22,398 nucleotides of DNA, taken from positions 1 through 22,398 of the forward strand of contig CAUDVX010000030.1 in the NCBI GenBank assembly GCA_958452935.1, in the 5' to 3' direction. The notes under the pieces were generated by a model. That model was given only the letters and a program-made list of their open reading frames with translations. It was not told the origin of the DNA and did no database searches. A program made the translations under genes and the position numbers. Source of the DNA: an uncultured Collinsella sp. (GTDB lineage Bacteria > Actinomycetota > Coriobacteriia > Coriobacteriales > Coriobacteriaceae). This document shows, piece by piece, positions 15,901 to 22,398 of this stretch; the stretch's first letter is position 1, and each line of letters opens with the position of its first letter.

Positions 15901-16370
15901 CCACTGATAAAGATAAAACGATTGAGTTCAAGTACTCGCTCTCTGATATCAGGAATAATTCCGACGACCCGGGCGGCTCCACGGGTGGCTCTTTCAAGAC
16001 CTTTACGTACTATGTGCGCGAGAAAACCAACGGTTCGCAGTTCTCGCACTACACGTACGACCAGTCGGTCTATAAGTTCACGGTTGTGCCAACGTATGAC
16101 ACCGAAAAAGGAGAGATCAACTGTAGGGTGACCTACATGAAGGGATCCGTTGACCCCGGCGGTACGTGGAAAAACACCGATAATAAGGACCACGAGTTTC
16201 CCGACACTACCCCCACCTTCACCAACACCTACTCCACCTCTTTGCCCCTTTCTGGTATGTCGGGCGTCACTCTGACGTACCTTGCCGGCGCGGCGGTGCT
16301 TTGCGCTGCTGCGGCCTGGATGCACATTCGTCGCAAGGCGAATGCGAAGGGAGGCGAGCGTCGTGAATAA
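12947..16370 (+). CDS. Large sortase-anchored beta-helix/FctA adhesin, split by a G7 frameshift
   Basis: ATG at 12947 after GGGGAGGAG opens a signal peptide (hydrophobic core LAGVLCGASVLSLVLSLVM, likely cleaved near residue 46), but the frame stops at 13136-13138. Removing one G from the run at 13120-13126 joins it to the long frame ending at 16370, giving 1140 residues. Then come an acidic Asp/Glu/Asn-rich linker (about 60-135), Gly-rich right-handed beta-helix repeats such as GGGVYADNGATLKLTGG (about 285-595), two Spy0128/FctA-type pilin domains (about 750-930 and 930-1096; LKATKALSGRK, TYYLVENAGK, FTYYVREKTNGSQ), and an LPLSG sorting signal (1099-1103) with membrane helix and basic tail. 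It is probably the tip adhesin or a large pilus subunit. Without the correction the protein would be an unanchored 63-residue fragment. Confidence 0.85.
13120..13126 (+). repeat. G7 homopolymer, probable phase-variation tract
   Basis: Seven consecutive G after GAT interrupt the adhesin frame just past its signal peptide. Six or nine G would keep the frame (M-G-G-S-S-G-E-S-T-G); seven gives MGGFLR and a stop. Length change by slipped-strand mispairing would switch expression on and off. Confidence 0.6.
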
Positions 16371-18026
16371 GAAAGTTTGCTCCTTCCCGATCTTGTTTGC
16401 GCTGCTTGCCCTCCTGATCGGCACCTGCGCGGCTGTGTTCCCCGCATCCGCGCAGGCCGTGCCGACCTCGACCGGTTCCATCACGGTGAGCGGCACCGTG
16501 GCGAGCAGCTACGACGCCTACCAGATCTTTAGCGCCAACGTCGTCGACGGCGACAGCGACGCCAAGATCGCCACCGACCTCGCCTGGGCAAGCGACGCCG
16601 TGCGCGACGCCGCACTGCCTGTGCTGCACAGCGCCGGCATGCCCAATTCCCAGACCACCGCGCAGGAAGCTGCCGAGTGGCTCAACACCGATTCCCACCT
16701 TACGAGCGCGCTGAGCGCACAGCTCGCTCGTTCCCTCCAGAGCTCTGGCTCCGTGTCCGTGGCCCTTAACGCGGGCAAGACGGCCGAGCTGCCCTGTGGC
16801 TACTGGCTCATCGTCGCCGACGACGACGCCATCGCCCAGGGCGAGGCCGGCACCGCGCCGATCATGGCCCTGGTCGGCGGCAGCGCCGTCACCGTCAAGC
16901 CCAAGGCGGCGACCCCCAAGGTCGCCAAGCACGTGCTGGAAGACGGCACCGCCGCCTGCAGAAGGCCGCCGACGCCACGGTCGCCGACGACCTGTACTGG
17001 CGCCTCTCTGCCACGGTCCCGGCCGGGCTCACGGCCTACGACACCTATACGGTGCGGTTCGTCGACACCATGGGCGCGGGACTCGACCCCTCCAAGGTGG
17101 CCGCGAGCATGCGCGTGTACGTGGCGGCGGGCGCGGACGGCGGCTTTGACGCCGTTTCGGCCGGTAAGGACGGGCGCGCCGGCACCGAGCCCGCGAAGGG
17201 CTGGACCGACATCAAGGCCCAGTGCAAGGTCTCGGTCGACGGCAACACCTTCACCGTGCGCACCGGCGACCTTATCGCCGCGCTCGGCGGGGCCGACGCC
17301 TTCACCGCGGGCGCCCGCGTGGTCGCCGTGTACAATGCGCCGCTCAACAGCGCATGCAACCACGGCATCGCGAAGGGCAACCCCAACGAGGTCTACCTGC
17401 GCTACCCGCGCTCTCCCTTTGCCGACCAGTCCGGCGACGCCGGCTTCACCCGTACGCCGAGCGACGATGCGTGCGCCTACACCTGGGATCTCGCGCTCAC
17501 CAAGCGCGGCAGCGACGGCGACAAGCCGCTTGCCGGGGCGGTCCTGAGCATCGCCGACGACCGCGGTCGCACACTGGCGGCCGAAGGCACGTGGGATGCG
17601 GGGGGCAAGGCCACCGTCACCACGGGCGAGGACGGCCGCGTGACCGTCTCGGGCGTGGACTCGGGCAAGCTGGAGGTCCGCGAGCTCAAGGCGCCCAAGG
17701 GCTACACCGCCTTCGAGGGTGCGCGTTCTGTGACGGTCAAGGCCGAGGGCCTGGACGTCGACCAGGTGGCCGCCGCCAAACCCAAGCTCACCATCACGGC
17801 CGAGTCGCCCCTGCGCGCCGACAGCGCGGACGGGTCGACGGGCAGCCTGGAGGCGTCGCTCATCAACACGCCTACCGGCACACCTCCTAGCATTACCACC
17901 GGAGGCTTTATGCCCTCGACTGGCGATATGGCAATGTACGCCGCGGCCGCCGCAGCGGTTGCCGGAGCCGCGCTCATCGTGGTCGCGCTCCTGGTCAAGC
18001 GGGGAGGTGGCAGCCATAAAGAGTAG
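16363..18026 (+). pseudogene. Sortase-anchored pilin with Cna_B/SpaA domain, one-base frameshift
   Basis: GTG at 16363 overlaps the adhesin stop by 8 bases and has AAGGGAGG upstream. A signal peptide (PILFALLALLIGTCAAVF, then ASAQA) and a fimbrial N-terminal domain (SYDAYQIFSANVVDG) follow. At about 16957-16959 the frame breaks after LEDGTAA; in the other frame it resumes as QKAADATVADDLYWRLSATV. Adding one G to make GCCTGGCAG would restore Trp-Gln-Lys, the conserved W-x-K-x-AD motif of this pilin domain. The restored product is 554 residues, with a Cna_B/SpaA domain (about 369-476, ELKAPKGY) and an MPSTG anchor (517-521). The gene is clearly more GC-rich than its two pilin neighbours. Confidence 0.82.
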
Positions 18027-18134
18027 CTGGCAGCCCCACAGAGAGCGGGGCGAGACGTAGCGAAGTAGATGCTAAGACACAGACAGACAGATTTAGATCA
18101 AATGGAATTCGAGCAGAAAGCAGAGGAAAAGAAG

Positions 18135-19862
18135 ATGAGCATGAGCAAGAACATCGCACGCCTGGCAGTAACCGCCGGCCTCACAGCAGCGCTGAGCTTT
18201 GGTGGCGTGATGGCCCCGGTGAGTATGGCGTTTGCGGCTGAGGGTGCGGCGACTACGACCAATAGCATCAAGATCAACAAGAACAATGAGAATGGCGATG
18301 TGACGTACAAGGCCTACCAGATTTTCAAGGCCGATGTTGTGGATGGAACCGACGGGTCGGGCAAGGTCGTTTCGAACATCGATTGGGCGAGCCCTAAGGC
18401 GAAGGACGCGGTCCTGAACTATCTTTCAAATGTACCCAACTCTGGTATCACCATTAGCTCCTCAGCACAAGCTGCTGCTAAGTATCTGACCGATCATGTA
18501 GATGGCACCGGCGAGACGACCCCCATTGAAAACGACAATCTGTTCAACGGGTTGGCAAAGGAGGTCGTGAAGGGCGTAGACCAGACGGGTTCTTCCTTTA
18601 CCACCGACGATGTCTTTAAGCCCCAGGACGACAAAGGAAATGCCCTGCAAGGCTATTATCTCTTTGTGACCGACGAGAGCACCTTGAGCACCGATCAGGA
18701 AGTGAAGAAGAATACTGGTACTTCGCCGATCTTCGCTGTTGTCGGCGACGCTCTCGTGACCGTTACCGAGAAGACCAGCATTCCCACAGTTGTGAAGAAA
18801 GTCAGAAACGACGGCGGCAGCGATTGGGCCGACAAGGCCGACTCGCAGATGGGCCAGAAAGTTGAATATAAGCTGACTGGCTCCGTTGCCAGCAATATCG
18901 CAACGTTCGATACTTACCATTATGAGTTCAGCGATAAGCTTTCTGGCGGTCTGACGGCAGATGGTAGCAGCGTCGTTGTTAAAATCGGTGATACGATCCT
19001 TTCACGCAACACGACTTCTGGCGCCAAGACCGGTTACGATGTTTCGATTGATGAGGCAACTAACACGTTGACCGTAAAGTTTGCCGACCTCAAGGCTGCT
19101 GCGAAACAAGCTAGCGCAGCGCTCGACGGTAGCTCCAATGTCGTCGTCACTTACACCGCTATGCTTGATCCCATGAAGGCCGCGAACGTTACTGTCGGCG
19201 ACACGGGTAACGATAATGCCGTAAAACTCATTTATTCCAACAATCCCATGGGCGAGGGAACGGGTGAGTCTGTGCCCGATACCGTCCGCGACTACACCTA
19301 CGCGCTTGAGCTTATCAAGCAGGATGCTGATTCTGATACTACTAAGATTGACAATGTAGAGTTCACCATCCAAGCAACCGGTCCTGACGATGCTGACTCC
19401 AAGGGTATGTATGTCGGCAGCGAAGGCACTCTTGTCAATAAGGCCTATAAGTTCAAAACGGCGAATGGCGGCAAGATTAATGTCAAGGGTCTCGATGCTG
19501 GTACCTACACGGTGCACGAGGTCGAGGGCAGCAACCCTGGCTACAATACGCTGGAAGACTTTACCTTCACTATCAAGCCTGAGGGGCTTAATAAAGACGA
19601 GGGTGTGGCGCTCGACGAAAAAACAGCTGTAAATACGCTGAAGGTTACTGTGCAGAAGCCTGACTCCGCTACCATGGTTACCCCGTCAGTCGACGGCGGC
19701 ACCGTCACCCTCACCGTCAAGAACAAGAAGGGCTCCAACCTCCCCCTCACCGGCCTCAACGGTGTGACCTTCACTTGGATCGCTGGTGGCGCGGTGCTGT
19801 GCATCGGCGTGGCGCACCTCATCCGCAGCCGCAAGCAGGCCGAGGAGTCCGAGCAGGAGTAA
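18135..19862 (+). CDS. Fimbrial isopeptide pilin, sortase-anchored (LPLTG)
   Basis: A 575-residue intact pilin, probably the shaft subunit. The ATG at 18135 follows AGAGGAA; the frame is open from 18069, but that leader would be hydrophilic. Signal peptide: SMSKNIARLAVTAGLTAALS, with cleavage near AFA-AEG. Next, AYQIFKADVVDG is the same N-terminal fimbrial domain as in the preceding pilin. A second domain with SDWADKADSQMGQKVEYKL and FDTYHYEFSDKLS is typical of isopeptide-forming D2 domains. A Cna_B/SpaA domain follows (about 397-500; YALELIKQD to YTVHEVEGSN). The sorting signal is LPLTG (536-540), then membrane helix and RSRKQ tail. Lys in IPTVVKK may be the polymerisation residue. A strong terminator follows 100 bases later. 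Confidence 0.92.
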   Translation: MSMSKNIARLAVTAGLTAALSFGGVMAPVSMAFAAEGAATTTNSIKINKNNENGDVTYKAYQIFKADVVDGTDGSGKVVSNIDWASPKAKDAVLNYLSNVPNSGITISSSAQAAAKYLTDHVDGTGETTPIENDNLFNGLAKEVVKGVDQTGSSFTTDDVFKPQDDKGNALQGYYLFVTDESTLSTDQEVKKNTGTSPIFAVVGDALVTVTEKTSIPTVVKKVRNDGGSDWADKADSQMGQKVEYKLTGSVASNIATFDTYHYEFSDKLSGGLTADGSSVVVKIGDTILSRNTTSGAKTGYDVSIDEATNTLTVKFADLKAAAKQASAALDGSSNVVVTYTAMLDPMKAANVTVGDTGNDNAVKLIYSNNPMGEGTGESVPDTVRDYTYALELIKQDADSDTTKIDNVEFTIQATGPDDADSKGMYVGSEGTLVNKAYKFKTANGGKINVKGLDAGTYTVHEVEGSNPGYNTLEDFTFTIKPEGLNKDEGVALDEKTAVNTLKVTVQKPDSATMVTPSVDGGTVTLTVKNKKGSNLPLTGLNGVTFTWIAGGAVLCIGVAHLIRSRKQAEESEQE

Positions 19863-19962
19863 CGCTCGCTCATCCATCCCTTTGGCAGGTGGGATGTGAT
19901 GGCCATGAGACTTGCGGACACTTTTCTCGTCCATCGACGTTCTTGCTTTGCCATTTTCTTTT

Positions 19963-20001
19963 CGGGGCAGACTCCGCGCTGGAGTTTGCCCCGTTCTTTT
20001 T
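19963..20001 (+). terminator. Strong intrinsic terminator of the pilus operon
   Basis: CGGGGCAGACTCC pairs over 13 bases with GGAGTTTGCCCCG (one G-T wobble), with a GCGCT loop, and TTCTTTTT follows. It should end transcription of the pilin genes, separating them from the sortase, which would then need its own promoter. Confidence 0.9.
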
Positions 20002-20119
20002 GGACAACACAGGCAGCCTCCACCGTCCGATGCGGACTCATCCGTCATCGCGTTTCTTGACTCGTATGAGGTTCGGTTTAAGGTCCGTAGGCGCACGCGC
20101 GGTGCGGACGGTAGAAGGC

Positions 20120-20174
20120 ATTTGCGCCGCAACAAGCGCAAATAAGAATGCCCGGGGGTAGGATCCCGGGCATT
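20120..20174. terminator. Tandem perfect hairpins, possible terminator
   Basis: ATTTGCGC (20120-20127) pairs with GCGCAAAT (20136-20143). Then AATGCCCGGG (20147-20156) pairs with CCCGGGCATT (20165-20174). Both are exact. Neither is followed by a clean plus-strand T run; the minus side reads CTTATTTG. They may insulate the next gene or end an unseen minus-strand transcript. Confidence 0.5.
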
Positions 20175-20339
20175 TAACAAAACCAGAAAACTAGGCCGCC
20201 CGCGCTCCCAAACATTTACGCGGGGTGCATCGTTTTCTATTGATATTGTATCCCGAATCGCCCCGCCGATCCGGGACATTTTGAAAACTCAAATGCGGGC
20301 TTACGCACGAAAGGAATCTCGTTAATTCCGAAAATAATG

Positions 20340-20363
20340 TATAATTCCAATTTAAACTGGAAT
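20340..20363 (+). promoter_or_regulatory. -10 element with palindromic operator of the AbiE-like pair
   Basis: A perfect TATAAT (20340-20345) overlaps a 20-bp near-palindrome with arms ATTCCA and TGGAAT (20344-20363), 18 of 20 positions symmetric. A further GGAAT-7-ATTCC lies at 20313-20329. The half-sites bracket the promoter as expected for autorepression by the first gene product. The -35 is weak. Confidence 0.5.
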
Positions 20364-20375
20364 CAAACGAAAACG

Positions 20376-21344
20376 ATGGAAATGAACGAAGCGCTAATCT
20401 ACCTACAAGAAGCACTAGGCCTCTCCGCCAAGACCAAAACTTGGCCTGGATCAGCACGTTTGCCGCTGCATCTGCAGGCGATTGAGGTCCGCGCTGTTGA
20501 CGCAAACGGTTTTTCGTTTTTGCTTGCAAGTTTGCCTACTGGCGTCGGGCTTCCCGAGGCCAAGAGAGTCTATAGTCAGCTAGCCTTGCGCGCGGAGACT
20601 CCTGTTGTCGTTTCGTTTCCTGATGCCGATGCACGTCAGCGCAAAGCATTGGTCACACAAGGGATTCCCTTTGTCTGCCCCGGTAGACAGGCTTTTCTTC
20701 CATTTATGGGCACGGCCTGCACGGAGAGGGGCGGTGCCCGGTTTCATAATCACGCGACCAAGATGTCACCCAACGCGCAGGCTGCCGCAATCTGGGGAGC
20801 AGCCCAGGAGCCATATCGTCCCTATGACCTTAGTCGTGCGCTTGGGATCTCGGCAAGCCGTGCGAGTGAGGCCATAACCGAGCTTGTCGACAGGGGGCTC
20901 GCGAGGCGCGAGCGTTGCGAGCGACGTGTCGTCGTGCTCCCTGTCGCCGTTGATCTTTTGCTCAGCGAGCACATGGCAGAGCTCTCCTCGCCTGTCTCGA
21001 AGGTCTTTTTTGCAAGGAAGACGCCGCAGGTCGACTATCTTGTTGACGCCGGGGAGACGGCGCTCGCTGCGCGTTCGATGCTCGCTGCGCCGGGCATGGA
21101 ACAAAAGGCCGTCTTAAGAAGTGCATGGCGTCAACTGAGCGACCTCGAGGTCGCAGACGGGGAGTTGCCGGATAACGAAACGGCGATGATCCAAGTGTGG
21201 CGCTATGCGCCCGTGTTTGCCGACTCCTCCCGCGTCGATGACATTTCGCTTGCGCTATCTTTGGCGGCAATCGACGATGAGCGAATTCAGCTCGAAGTCG
21301 ATCGCATGTTTGGAAAGGAATATCCATGGCAAGAAGCGCTGTAG
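20376..21344 (+). CDS. Winged-helix regulator, probable AbiEi-like antitoxin
   Basis: A 322-residue protein with a helix-turn-helix segment at about 130-180 (DLSRALGISASRASEAITELV then DRGLARRE, the winged-helix recognition and wing). The N-terminal part has no motif I recognise. It overlaps the nucleotidyltransferase-fold gene by 19 bases, the arrangement of AbiE-type pairs in which the first gene is the DNA-binding antitoxin. ATG at 20376 is preferred over an in-frame ATG at 20337, because that one lies within the promoter and operator; GGAAT upstream is a weak ribosome site. AbiEi antitoxins usually place the wHTH at the N-terminus, so this is a variant or a different family. Confidence 0.7.
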   Translation: MEMNEALIYLQEALGLSAKTKTWPGSARLPLHLQAIEVRAVDANGFSFLLASLPTGVGLPEAKRVYSQLALRAETPVVVSFPDADARQRKALVTQGIPFVCPGRQAFLPFMGTACTERGGARFHNHATKMSPNAQAAAIWGAAQEPYRPYDLSRALGISASRASEAITELVDRGLARRERCERRVVVLPVAVDLLLSEHMAELSSPVSKVFFARKTPQVDYLVDAGETALAARSMLAAPGMEQKAVLRSAWRQLSDLEVADGELPDNETAMIQVWRYAPVFADSSRVDDISLALSLAAIDDERIQLEVDRMFGKEYPWQEAL

Positions 21345-22099
21345 AAGGTCTCCAAGAATTTCGGCAGCATATGCAAGAAGCTGCAGGATCGTATGCCCTT
21401 ATCGGCGGCACGGCATGCGACATTTTGCTCGCGGAGGCGGGACTTCCGTTTAGGATGACTCACGATTTTGATGTGGTAATTGTCGCCGATGACCGTTTGC
21501 CTCAGACGGCAGAAGCCATATGGACTTTGGTGCGTGATGGCGGCTACCGCTGCGGCTGGGGCGAAGGCAAAGGCTCATGTTTTTATCGGTTTACAGAGCC
21601 TAAGAGGCCGGGTTACCCCCATATGATTGAACTCTTCGCGAAGTGCCCCGACTTTCTAAAGGGTCGTGAGGGGATTGATGTGGCGCCAATTCACGTTGAT
21701 GAAAATATAAGCAGTCTTTCGGCAATTTTGTTGGACGATGCTTACTACAGCTTGTTCCTTCGGGGAATTCGGACCGTAGGCGGCGTTTCGGTCCTGGGTA
21801 CGGAATACATTGTCCCGTTTAAAGCGAAGGCGTATCTCGACCTAAAAGCTAGAAGGGAAGCGGGGGAGAACGTTGATTCGAGGAAGGTAAAAAAGCATAA
21901 ACGCGATGCGCTGAGGCTTGCTCAATTGCTTGGCGAGTCGGAAAGTGTCGACCTGCGCGGAGAACTGAAGGACGATATGCTTGCGTTTGTTAAAGATTGT
22001 AAGGTGGGCGACGTCAATCTGAAACAGATCGGGGTTGCGGGCGCAACGATGGTGCAGTTGCTCGAGACGATGAAAGCAACATATGGCTTGATTGGTTGA
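21326..22099 (+). CDS. Nucleotidyltransferase-fold protein, AbiEii-like probable toxin
   Basis: A 257-residue protein with the signature of the DNA polymerase beta nucleotidyltransferase fold: GGT (27-29, in ALIGGTACDILL) and, 16 residues later, T45-H-D47-F-D49 in the GLPFRMTHDFDVVIV segment. AbiEii and AbiGii toxins carry the same GG...D-x-D order (FkGGTaL and sDiD). A basic helix (VKKHKRDALRLAQLL) follows later. The ATG at 21326 lies inside the end of the preceding gene, with GGAAAGGAA upstream, so the two are translationally coupled. Members modify tRNA or other targets by NTP transfer, but target and activity here are inferred only. Confidence 0.72.
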   Translation: MARSAVEGLQEFRQHMQEAAGSYALIGGTACDILLAEAGLPFRMTHDFDVVIVADDRLPQTAEAIWTLVRDGGYRCGWGEGKGSCFYRFTEPKRPGYPHMIELFAKCPDFLKGREGIDVAPIHVDENISSLSAILLDDAYYSLFLRGIRTVGGVSVLGTEYIVPFKAKAYLDLKARREAGENVDSRKVKKHKRDALRLAQLLGESESVDLRGELKDDMLAFVKDCKVGDVNLKQIGVAGATMVQLLETMKATYGLIG

Positions 22100-22178
22100 G
22101 TGGGTGCGTGGCCCGAACGGTGCAGTCTAGCTGCGTTGTCCGGCGTGGAAGCTCGCTAATCGGCTATTATTTGTTTAG

Positions 22179-22192
22179 ACAACTTGAGTTGT
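22179..22192. promoter_or_regulatory. Perfect dyad upstream of the sortase gene
   Basis: ACAACT-TG-AGTTGT is an exact 6-bp inverted repeat, nine bases after a TATTAT (22165-22170) that could be a -10. A regulator binding here would sit at the transcription start. The -35 is poor. Confidence 0.35.
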
Positions 22193-22208
22193 AGAGGAGT
22201 GACCGGCG

Positions 22209-22398
22209 ATGATGCAGGGCGCCAAACATATGAAGAGCAATAACGCCGCGGACAACGGTGGCTCAAGTCCTCAGCCCCAACCTCAGCCAAAGCCCAAGCG
22301 CCGTCGCAAGCGGCTGCCGCGCTGGGCCGACCGGCTCATCACCATCGTCATCATCCTTATTGGCGTGGGCCTTATGACCTGGCCGTGGATCTTGGACC
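22209..22398 (+). CDS. Probable class C sortase, N-terminal fragment (partial at window end)
   Basis: ATG at 22209 (a second ATG follows directly) has GAGGAG nine bases upstream. The fragment starts with a Gln/Pro/Lys-rich cytoplasmic segment (QPQPQPKPKRRRKRLPRWAD), followed by a membrane helix ITIVIILIGVGLMTWPWILD. A short basic N-terminus then a G-x-G-L-(x)4-P-type helix is typical of pilus-polymerising class C sortases. The catalytic TLXTC region lies beyond the window. Its position after three LPxTG-type substrates supports a pilin polymerase role. It is separated from them by a strong terminator and the AbiE-like pair. Confidence 0.7.
   Translation, partial: MMQGAKHMKSNNAADNGGSSPQPQPQPKPKRRRKRLPRWADRLITIVIILIGVGLMTWPWILD

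Larger units (their letters stand above)
19863..20375. other. Intergenic region with terminators between pilin and AbiE-like genes
   Basis: About 510 bases without a credible gene. It has a CATCCC/GGGATG hairpin (19876-19897), the strong terminator at 19963, two hairpins at 20120-20174 and the AbiE-like promoter near 20340. A plus-strand frame ends in a very basic stretch (YEVRFKVRRRTRG, HLRRNKRK) with a stop at 20145 just before a hairpin; it may be a gene remnant, but it runs through the terminator and is not called. Confidence 0.6.

Noticed and set aside
13482..16370. Adhesin starting at ATG 13482
   Set aside because: Codons upstream in the same frame read as a coherent acidic linker back to the G tract, and this start would give no signal peptide on an LPXTG-type protein.
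19912..20145. Small plus-strand gene with basic C-terminus
   Set aside because: It reads straight through the strong terminator and has no ribosome site.
20337..20375. Upstream start for the winged-helix gene
   Set aside because: The ATG overlaps the -10 and the palindromic operator, so it would not be transcribed.

Overview
The window looks like the chromosome of a high-GC Actinomycetota gut commensal of the Coriobacteriia, most likely Collinsella or a close relative. That is an inference from GC-rich coding, gene content and the sortase-pilus style; no rRNA or other definitive marker is present.

Layout. (1) 1-511: the 3' end of ligA, ending at a hairpin shared with a convergent MATE efflux gene (668-2014, minus) that has a MerR-type operator upstream. 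(2) 2273-5993: two overlapping genes for a heterodimeric ABC exporter, one degenerate and one canonical nucleotide site. (3) 6204-7241: an orphan protein with a DUF559/Vsr-like nuclease-fold C-terminus, bracketed by two near-identical 65-bp palindromes. (4) 7475-9830: molybdenum cofactor genes moaA and a moaC-mobB fusion. (5) 10119-11405: an MFS transporter behind a structured leader; 11622-12443: a Cof-type HAD phosphatase. (6) 12444-12946: an AT-rich regulatory region. (7) 12947-19862: three sortase-substrate genes, namely a large beta-helix/FctA-type adhesin (LPLSG), a Cna_B/SpaA-type pilin (MPSTG) and a fimbrial-isopeptide pilin (LPLTG), then a strong terminator. (8) 20376-22099: an AbiE-like pair, a winged-helix regulator and a nucleotidyltransferase-fold protein. 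(9) 22209-end: the start of a probable class C sortase.

Most notable observations. The large adhesin is split by a run of seven G just after its signal peptide (13120-13126). Six G would restore one 1140-residue protein, so this looks like a slipped-strand ON/OFF switch caught in the OFF state. The second pilin carries a separate single-base loss at about 16957-16959, not in a long homopolymer, so as written only the third pilin is intact. Two families of short palindromes recur just downstream of genes: family A (AACCATCACAACATTC arms) at 6038, 7280 and 11405, with the last copy inverted; family B (CCACCACAAAGG arms) at 9912, 11502 and 12457, plus a related hairpin at 9854. They could act as terminators or be dispersed REP-like elements.

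How the parts fit: the pilins and sortase should build a covalent cell-wall pilus whose adhesin can be switched by the G tract. The AbiE-like pair lies between substrates and sortase and probably arrived separately. The remaining genes are housekeeping, cofactor and efflux functions.
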